Shown here one piece after another: positions 55,400 to 61,492 of a stretch of DNA of 64,000 bases (the first letter of the stretch is position 1; every line of letters begins with the position of its first letter). The notes beneath the pieces are model-generated. The model did not search any database and was not told where the DNA came from. It saw nothing but the letters and a program-made list of their open reading frames with translations. A program made the position numbers and the translations under genes. Origin of the DNA: Devosia sp. 2618 (GTDB lineage: Bacteria > Pseudomonadota > Alphaproteobacteria > Rhizobiales > Devosiaceae); NCBI RefSeq assembly GCF_040546815.1, contig NZ_JBEPOO010000001.1:868001-932000 (forward strand), given 5' to 3'.

Positions 55400-55950
55400 C
55401 TATCGCAATGAGAAGCGGATTGTTGCGGTGATCGAACGGTTGGCGTAGCCGGCGGGTGGTGTTGGGAGCGGAGAGGCGCGGCGGGCGGTGTCCAGCGCGG
55501 CTTGGTCGAGCACGGGCGATCCCGATGAGCGGGCGATGCTGACGGCGGTGATCTGGCCGCTGGCGCTGACCGAAAAACTGATACCGACCGAGCCTTGTAC
55601 GCCGTCGGCCTGGGCGGCGCGCGGATAGACTTTGCGTCGGTCGAGTTGGGCCAGAACCTGGGACTGCCACTGTTGTGGCGAGACGGTGTTTGCGGCAGGC
55701 GGCGGGGATGCGGGTGCTGTTGTCTGCTGACGCGGCGCACGTTTGGGCAAAGCCGCCATGCTTTCGCGCTGCTCCTGCAGTCGTGGCGAAATCATCACCG
55801 GCATCGCAACGTCTGACATCGTTTCGACAACAGGCTCCTCCTCGACAGGTGGCTCCACGATCTTCGGTAGTGGTTACTCGACCGGCTCGGGCGGTATTAC
55901 TTCGGGTTCGGGTCGACTTCGCCCAATGTACCCGCCCTCGCCGAAGGCTA
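55400..55950 (-). pseudogene. tonB-like gene with a nonsense codon and no clear N-terminal anchor
   Basis: Residues read from 55858 to 55400 form a TonB C-terminal domain: WQSQVLAQLDRRKVYPRAAQ, GSVGISFSVSASGQITAVSI, VLDQAALDTARRASPLPTPP, ending ATIRFSLR. The Pro/Glu-rich linker continues upstream in frame (PEPEVIPPEPVE, then PLPKIVEPPVEEE) but is cut by TAA at 55876-55874. Beyond the linker only AFGEGGYIGRS is credible and no membrane segment is found. A GTG at 55858 could restart a 152-residue anchorless domain. TonB normally energises outer-membrane uptake from the inner membrane, so this copy is probably inactive. Confidence 0.65.
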
Positions 55951-55978
55951 CAGTTAACCACCCAGCAGACCGCGCCAC

Positions 55979-56617
55979 GGACCTATTCCGACGACGGCAG
56001 CACTTTGCCACCGTTCAGGAACGACATTGTGGACGTACTCACGCACCAAGGCCGAGGCCGAACGTTTGGCGTTCAGCCAGAATGGACCGGACTTCGCGGT
56101 CATCGCCGTGCGTCCACGGATGGTCTGGGGCAGGGACGATACGACGGCCTTGCCGCAACTGCTTGGCGCCGCCAAGTCAGGGCAACTGGCCTGGATTGAT
56201 GGCGGTGGCTACAAAACGTCCAGCACCCACATCGCCAATCTCTGCGCCGGGATCGACCTCGCTTTGGACAAGGGACGCGGTGGAGAAATCTACTTTCTCA
56301 CCGATGGCGAGCCTTGGGCTTTCCGCAAGTTAGTCAGCGGCATGCTTGCCGCCAATGGCGTCGCCATCCCCAACAAGACCGTACCACGCTGGCTGCTGCG
56401 CGCCATGGCACAGGTTGGTGATGCGCTCGCCGACCTGACCGGCGGACGCATGACTCTGCCGATCACCATGCAGTCCTACGCCACCTCGGCCGTCGAAGTG
56501 ACGCTCGATATCACCAAGGCCCGAACCGAGCTTGGCTACCGTCCGGTCATCACCATCGAGGATGGGCTGGCCGAAATGGCAGAGCAGAACGCTCAGTCGA
56601 TCTCGACGACGTCATAA
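55979..56617 (+). pseudogene. NAD-dependent epimerase/dehydratase, 5'-truncated and frameshifted
   Basis: From 56027 the frame reads WTYSRTKAEAERLAFSQNGP, AVIAVRPRMVWGRDDT and on to ARTELGYRPVITIEDGLAEM, the C-terminal ~190 residues of an extended short-chain dehydrogenase (3-beta-HSD-like). YSRTK is the catalytic YxxxK. The N-terminal NAD-binding half (about 130-150 residues with GxxGxxG) is missing. The stretch SDDGSTLPPFRNDIVD just upstream is in another frame and may belong to the same gene, implying a frameshift near 56031-56037. No ATG start exists. The last 25 bp overlap the convergent gene end. Confidence 0.65.
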
Positions 56618-57105
56618 GCCTCTACGGCCGGCAGCACCAAAAGCCGGTCGGCCATTTCTTGCTTGAGCCCGACCAGATGCTTGTTCTCAGCAGCGGTCTT
56701 GTCCGGCTTGCGGCTGAGCAGGATAAACTCCTCGCGCACAATGCCTTCACGGATGGTCAGCTTGAGCGTTTTGCCGCGATAGCCCAGCACGAACACATAG
56801 CCCTTGAGGAACTCGCCGCGCTCCAGGGCCAGGAGACTATCGTCGATGATGTAGCGGCCTTCGGTCGTAGCGCGGGTGACCATTTCAAAACCGTCACGGG
56901 CGCCGGGGCCCTTGAACGGGGTGCGGATGGTGATCTCGCGGCGTTCCGGCGGCGTCTCTCCGCCGAGCAGGGGCAAGGCGCGCTGCATGACCTTGAACGA
57001 ATGGGCCACGCCGCCGGGAAAGCCGAAGCCGTGATAGCGGGCGAGATCGGCAAAGCCATAGGTAAGTTCCTGCCCGGCTTCGAGGACGGTGATGGTATTG
57101 GTCAT
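56593..57105 (-). CDS. FmdE-like protein lacking the metal cysteines
   Basis: The 170-residue protein has features of the FmdE fold: YHGFGFPGGVAHSFKVMQRA near residue 24, GPGARDGFEMVTRATTEGRY near 70-90 and YVFVLGYRGKTLKLTI. In archaeal FmdE these places carry H-G-H-x-C-P and Cys clusters that bind metal. Here every such Cys is replaced and the protein contains no Cys at all. I infer a degenerate or repurposed FmdE domain. It is the last gene of the ABC importer operon, overlapping the previous gene by 4 nt. Confidence 0.6.
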   Translation of the reverse strand: MTNTITVLEAGQELTYGFADLARYHGFGFPGGVAHSFKVMQRALPLLGGETPPERREITIRTPFKGPGARDGFEMVTRATTEGRYIIDDSLLALERGEFLKGYVFVLGYRGKTLKLTIREGIVREEFILLSRKPDKTAAENKHLVGLKQEMADRLLVLPAVEAYDVVEID

Positions 57106-57722
57106 TGGTCTGCTTTCTGGTCGAGTTCGGCGCGCATCCAGGGCAGGAAGCCCTCGAGGAAGCGCGTGGTGGCAGGCATAAAATGGCTGCCGTGATGGAA
57201 GAATGGGTCGAGGCTGGTGATGACCATGCGGCCCTTAGTGGTCACCTCGTCGACATAAAGAATGGGCTTGCCCTCGCCGTTGATGGCCAGCACTTCGGCG
57301 CCCTCGGGCGGATCGAACCAGCCATGCAAATGCCAGGTGATGTCGCGCTGGGTCAGGTTGTCGAACAGGGCATGAGTTGGTGCCGCAATCCGCACGCCGA
57401 GATCTGCCCCCGGTGTCAGCCACCACCAGAAGTTGGTCGGCTGCGGCGTGAACGTGATTCCTGGCAGGAAGAGCTGGCTCTCGCTTTCGCCGGTAGCGAC
57501 CACGGTGCCGCCCGCGTCGAGATAGGCCTGCAACTGCGCCACATGCGGCTGCATCCGATCGGCCGGGGTGCGGCAGGGGATCAGCACGACATTGTAGGCC
57601 GTCAGATCGGTCTGCGGCAGGTCTTCGGGGCGAACCAGGGCGTCGAAATAGCCGGCAAAGCGCGGGCTTTCGAAACTCTCGATATGATAGTACGCGCCGG
57701 GATGGATGCACAGGATGCTCAT
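57102..57722 (-). CDS. Glutamine-amidotransferase-fold protein B, no catalytic Cys
   Basis: The 206-residue protein begins MSILCIHPGAYYHIESFESP and has the class I amidotransferase/ThuA-like alternation: VVLIPCRTPADRM, LQAYLDAGGTVVATGESESQ (nucleophile-elbow position, Glu-Ser instead of Cys), HGWFDPPEGAEVLAINGEGK and MVITSLDPFFHHGSHFMP with a His pair. It resembles the product of the preceding gene in layout, so the two are probably divergent paralogues. Overlaps of 4 nt on both sides (ATGA) tie it to the importer operon. Function is unknown. Confidence 0.65.
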   Translation of the reverse strand: MSILCIHPGAYYHIESFESPRFAGYFDALVRPEDLPQTDLTAYNVVLIPCRTPADRMQPHVAQLQAYLDAGGTVVATGESESQLFLPGITFTPQPTNFWWWLTPGADLGVRIAAPTHALFDNLTQRDITWHLHGWFDPPEGAEVLAINGEGKPILYVDEVTTKGRMVITSLDPFFHHGSHFMPATTRFLEGFLPWMRAELDQKADQ

Positions 57723-58324
57723 GGGGCGAGTTCCCCGGCGCACCAGGCGATGATGCGCTGAGTCAGGAGAGGCCCGTTGCCGGTCTGCCCGCCCATGCCG
57801 CCAACGTCATTGCCCGCATGCGAGAATATGTGGCCACCTTCCGGGCGGCTCCAGGCCCAGTCGATGGGGCGCAGTTCGGCCCCGATGCCGTTCACCGGAA
57901 TGGCCCCCGGCGGAAGTGGGTTGTGGCCCCGGCCATAGAAGCCCGCCACACCGTTGTTTTCCTCCAGCGAGCTCTGGTCTATGTCGGCAAAGATCGGATG
58001 CTCATAGAGCCGCGTCAGTACATAGTCGGCGCGCTTGGGCGCCGTCAGCGGCACATAGCGCGAGAGCCCACAAAGAAAATTGCGCAGCATGTGGCCGTTG
58101 AAAAACCAGCGCCCGCCGCGATCCAGCAAAGTCGTCAGCGCATCGGCATGCGCCAGAAAACCGACCTGATCGAGATGGGTGGTGGTGATCAGTCCGGACG
58201 CCGCACCGAAGTCGCTCGCCACCAGATCGCGTTCACGCACGATGGCGACGCGACCGGTGCTGGCGGCTGCGGCATAACCGGCAGGTGGGGCCCCGAAGTG
58301 TGAGTGGATCAAGATTACGGTCAT
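57719..58324 (-). CDS. Glutamine-amidotransferase-fold protein A, no catalytic Cys
   Basis: The 201-residue protein starts MTVILIHSHFGAPPAGYAAA. LTTLLDRGGRWFFNGHMLRN aligns with the nucleophile elbow of its neighbour (LQAYLDAGGTVVATGESESQ) but has His-Met in place of Cys. YEHPIFADID matches THALFDNLT there, and GGHIFSHAGNDVGGMGG matches the His-rich loop. No enzyme motif is complete, so it may be a binding or scaffold protein. Coupled by ATGA overlaps to the ATPase gene upstream and protein B downstream. Confidence 0.65.
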   Translation of the reverse strand: MTVILIHSHFGAPPAGYAAAASTGRVAIVRERDLVASDFGAASGLITTTHLDQVGFLAHADALTTLLDRGGRWFFNGHMLRNFLCGLSRYVPLTAPKRADYVLTRLYEHPIFADIDQSSLEENNGVAGFYGRGHNPLPPGAIPVNGIGAELRPIDWAWSRPEGGHIFSHAGNDVGGMGGQTGNGPLLTQRIIAWCAGELAP

Positions 58325-59079
58325 GATGCGCGCATCCCGGCAAAGGCAGGCAAGACGGCCTGATGCAGCGCGCCATCGGCCCCGGTCAGGCTAACCAGCC
58401 GCATGGGCACGCCGTAAAGGCGTTCGAGGTTTTCGGGCACGATGGTTTCGGCCACCGGCCCAAACAGAGCCGGGCCATCGGGCAGCATCAGCAAGGCATC
58501 GTCCGCCGCTGCCAGCGCATGATTGGGGTCGTGGGTGGTGAAGACGATGGTGCGGTCGCGCGGCTCCCGCAGCGACGACAACAGGGTCAGCAGCCGCTCC
58601 TGATTGTGCAGATCCAGCGCCGAGCCTGGCTCGTCCAGAACCAAGACGCTCGATCCAGTTGCCAGTGCTCGCGCCAGCAGAACCAGTTGCCGTTCGCCGC
58701 CGGACAGGCGATCAAACCGCTCGTCGACAAAGGCGATGGCCCCGACCTGTTCCAATGCATCGCGGGCAGCGGCAAAGTCGGCGGGCGTTGGCTGGCCGAA
58801 CAGACCGAGCCCCGCCGCACGCCCCATGACCACTGCGTCCAGCACCTTGTAGCTCTGATTGCTCGACGCATATTGCGGCACATAACCGACCAGCGCCGGC
58901 GCAGTGCGGCTGCCGCCATGCAGCGGCTGAAAGCCCAACATGGCGCGCAAGGCGGTGGTCTTGCCGCGACCATTGGGTCCCAGAATGGCGAGACTCCGAC
59001 CCGCCGGGGCGGTAAAGCTTAGCTGATCCAGTACAGTGCGGTGGCCAAAGCGCACGACGGCGTCGGTGAGCCCGATCAT
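58321..59079 (-). CDS. FecE/BtuD-type ABC transporter ATP-binding protein
   Basis: The 252-residue cytoplasmic ATPase has Walker A LGPNGRGKTTALRAML, a Q-loop near GYVPQYASSNQSYK, the signature LSGGERQLVLLARAL, Walker B VLVLDEPGSALDL and the H-switch FTTHDPNH. The Walker A Arg in place of the usual Ser/Cys (GPNGRGKTT) is a small variation. Start ATG at 59079 overlaps the permease stop. It powers the importer encoded upstream. Confidence 0.92.
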   Translation of the reverse strand: MIGLTDAVVRFGHRTVLDQLSFTAPAGRSLAILGPNGRGKTTALRAMLGFQPLHGGSRTAPALVGYVPQYASSNQSYKVLDAVVMGRAAGLGLFGQPTPADFAAARDALEQVGAIAFVDERFDRLSGGERQLVLLARALATGSSVLVLDEPGSALDLHNQERLLTLLSSLREPRDRTIVFTTHDPNHALAAADDALLMLPDGPALFGPVAETIVPENLERLYGVPMRLVSLTGADGALHQAVLPAFAGMRAS

Positions 59080-60140
59080 CTGGCTTCCTTGTCGCGAAAG
59101 TGCCGGCGCAGCAGCACGGCAAAGACCGGTGCTCCGACGATGGCTGTCAGAACGCCCAGCGGAATTTCGGCAGCCGTAACGGTTCGTGCCAGCGTGTCGA
59201 TGGTGACCATGAACGCCGCGCCCAGCAGGGCGGTGGCGGGCAACAGGCGGCGGTGATCGTAGCCGACGATCAACCGGGCCGCATGCGGGATGACGAGGCC
59301 AACCCAGCCAACGATGCCCGAAACAGCGACCTGGCACCCGACAATCAGCGCCACCAGTGCAAAGACTAGCCAGCGTTCGCGGTCAGGATTTGCGCCTAGG
59401 CTACGGGCTTCGGCATCATCAAGCGACAGCACGTTGAGCCGGAAGCGCAGCGCCCATAGCAGCCCGATGCCGATGGCCAGCCCGGGCACTGAAATCAGCA
59501 CGCGATCCCAGGTGGCGGTCGCGAACGAGCCCATCAGCCAATAGACGATGGCCGGCAGTGAGCTATTTGGATCGGCGATGAATTGCAGCAGCGACACCAT
59601 CGCCGAGAACAGCGAGCCCACCACCATGCCGGACAGGATGACGGTGATGATCTCGGTGCGGCCGTCGATGCGGGCCAGCAGGCCGACGAAAACCAGAGCC
59701 GAAAATCCGCTGATAAAGACGATGGCCAGCAGCGGTACGCCCCAGATACCCAACGTGATCGCCAATGCGCCACCGAACGCGCCGCCCTGGGAAATGCCCA
59801 GCACTTCGGGAGAAACCAGCGGGTTGCGGAATACGCCTTGTAGCGCCACACCCGCCGTCGCCAAAGCCGCACCCGCCATGGCCGAGATGATGACGCGCGG
59901 GGTGCGGACCAACAGGACGATGCGCTCGTCCATGGTCTCGACGCTCATGCCGGGATTGGTGATGGCCCGGAAAAGAATCTCGAGTGCCCTCGGCGCGCTG
60001 ACCGAGAAGCGGCCAACACAGAGGCTGACAAGGATCGAAATGAACAGCGCAGCGCCGAAGGCCGTGAAGGCGATGGCCGTGCGGGTCCAGCCGCCCCAAC
60101 GGGGGGCGGGCGCCCCCGTTGCCTCGATTGTGGTGGTCAC
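59076..60140 (-). CDS. FecCD/BtuC-type ABC transporter permease
   Basis: The 354-residue protein has about ten membrane segments with the FecCD signatures RTPRVIISAMAGAALATAGV, LQGVFRNPLVSPEVLGISQG and GWVGLVIPHAARLIVGYDHR. The last includes the cytoplasmic loop that docks on the ATPase. This type II importer class carries Fe-siderophores, haem, cobalamin and, in MolBCA, molybdate. It lies 3 nt after the binding-protein stop. Confidence 0.93.
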   Translation of the reverse strand: MTTTIEATGAPAPRWGGWTRTAIAFTAFGAALFISILVSLCVGRFSVSAPRALEILFRAITNPGMSVETMDERIVLLVRTPRVIISAMAGAALATAGVALQGVFRNPLVSPEVLGISQGGAFGGALAITLGIWGVPLLAIVFISGFSALVFVGLLARIDGRTEIITVILSGMVVGSLFSAMVSLLQFIADPNSSLPAIVYWLMGSFATATWDRVLISVPGLAIGIGLLWALRFRLNVLSLDDAEARSLGANPDRERWLVFALVALIVGCQVAVSGIVGWVGLVIPHAARLIVGYDHRRLLPATALLGAAFMVTIDTLARTVTAAEIPLGVLTAIVGAPVFAVLLRRHFRDKEAR

Positions 60141-60143
60141 GAT

Positions 60144-61235
60144 CTATTTCGCCGCGAACTGGTCGTAGCCGAAGCTGTCGCCCTGCTGGGCGGTCCAGAT
60201 GATGTCGTCGATATCTTCGCCGGTCAGCTCATAGTTGTAGAGCGTCTTGTAGGCCTTGGTCATTTCGGCGCGCAGATCATAGTTGAAGACGTCAGGGTGC
60301 AGCAGGTCGGCCAGCCACATCCAGGTCAGTGGCGATTCCTGGTTCGGTGGGTCCCAGCGGTAGCCGCCCAGTGGCATCTTGTAGACGCGGTGGTTCTGCG
60401 CGGCCTTGGTCAGCGACAGGATCGGATCGTCATAAACCCAGGACACATCGAGGTTTGGCTCGAAGCTGTTGAGCAGGATGACTTCGGGGTCCCACTGGGC
60501 GATCTGCTCGCGGTTGATCGAGAGGCTGCCATCGAGTTCGGCGGCGGCGTTCCGGCCACCGGCCAGCTCGATATACCAGGCGTTGTAATTGCCCTTATTG
60601 CCCGACGCGGTGATGTCGGACAGCGAGCGGCCAAGATAGAGCACGCTCGGACGGTCTTCCTCGGCAATGCCGGCCGTCTTGGCCTCGATGTCCTTTTGGA
60701 CCTGATCGCGCCACTCGACCAGTTCGGTGATGCGCTCGGGCTTCCCGATGGCAGTGGCGACCATGGTCATATATTCGCGGGTCAGGTCTTCGGTGCCGTA
60801 TTTGATCAGCAGCGTGTTAAGTCCGGCATTGAGGATTGGATCGACGATCTCAGGACCACGGCCGCCCCACTGGATCACGAGGTCCGGATTTACCTCGGCG
60901 AGGGCTTCCACATTGGGCACGAAATCGGTGCCGGTCACAGCGTCCGAGATATTGGCCGCGTCGGGGAAAATCTTGCCGAGAATGCCTTCGCGGATGGCTG
61001 TCAGCGACAGGGGATTGAGGCCCACCAGCGTTTCATCGGTGCCGCTCAGGGCAATTACGCCAGAAGCCATCGGCATTGGAATGGTGACAATGCGCTGCGC
61101 CGGCGCCGAGAGAGTGACCTCACGGCCTTCATGGTCGGTCACCACGATGTCCTGCGCCATCGCCGTTCCGGTCATGCCGAGCAGGACAATGCCAGCCCCC
61201 AGCCAATTGCATCCGCCCGCGACTACCTTGCTCAT
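60144..61235 (-). CDS. FecB/BtuF-type periplasmic binding protein
   Basis: The 363-residue product has a signal peptide (LGAGIVLLGMTGTAMAQD) and the class III binding-protein fold: VVTDHEGREVTLSAPAQRIV, EALAEVNPDLVIQWGGRGPE, and a C-lobe with YRWDPPNQESPLTWMWLADL then LHPDVFNYDL. The C-lobe's WDPPNQESPL loop is seen in several iron, molybdate and cobalamin binders, so the ligand is open. First gene of a six-gene minus-strand operon. Confidence 0.9.
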   Translation of the reverse strand: MSKVVAGGCNWLGAGIVLLGMTGTAMAQDIVVTDHEGREVTLSAPAQRIVTIPMPMASGVIALSGTDETLVGLNPLSLTAIREGILGKIFPDAANISDAVTGTDFVPNVEALAEVNPDLVIQWGGRGPEIVDPILNAGLNTLLIKYGTEDLTREYMTMVATAIGKPERITELVEWRDQVQKDIEAKTAGIAEEDRPSVLYLGRSLSDITASGNKGNYNAWYIELAGGRNAAAELDGSLSINREQIAQWDPEVILLNSFEPNLDVSWVYDDPILSLTKAAQNHRVYKMPLGGYRWDPPNQESPLTWMWLADLLHPDVFNYDLRAEMTKAYKTLYNYELTGEDIDDIIWTAQQGDSFGYDQFAAK

Positions 61236-61314
61236 TGTCTACCTTTCCAGCCTACGTGATCCGCTCATAAATATGACAGCGAATGCCCGGTTTGCTAATA
61301 TTGGTGACTATGAT

Positions 61315-61363
61315 TGTCAAGTTAACTTCAGCCAGGATTTGTGGCGTTGGCGCCTGGCGCCAA
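61315..61363 (-). promoter_or_regulatory. Upstream region of the importer operon: palindrome and -35-like element
   Basis: TTGGCGCC-T-GGCGCCAA (61347-61363) is a perfect 8-1-8 palindrome. On the minus strand TTGACA (61320-61315) lies 27 bp further downstream, toward the operon start at 61235; the matching -10 is unclear (TAGCAA at 17 nt). The palindrome may bind a repressor or activator of the operon. Confidence 0.4.
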
Positions 61364-61407
61364 GATCCGGTCCAAATGCCGCACGGCTGGCGCGTTTGAA
61401 CTGGCTT

Positions 61408-61437
61408 CAAATGAAAATGGCGGCCCGAAGGCCGCCA
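61408..61437 (-). terminator. Terminator of acnB
   Basis: On the minus strand GGCGGCC (61436-61430) pairs with GGCCGCC (61425-61419) around TTCG, followed by ATTTTCATTT. It starts 56 nt past the acnB stop. Confidence 0.8.
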
Positions 61438-61492
61438 CTTGATGCTCTACTTGTCTCGCCCCGCTTCGCTCTCGCGATAACCAGTGCGCGGC

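Noticed and set aside
55954..56175. Minus-strand 73-codon frame reading WQSAAVVGIG as a TonB membrane segment
   Set aside because: It is opposite the epimerase fragment's conserved YSRTKAEAER region and in a different frame from the TonB linker, so it is most likely a shadow.
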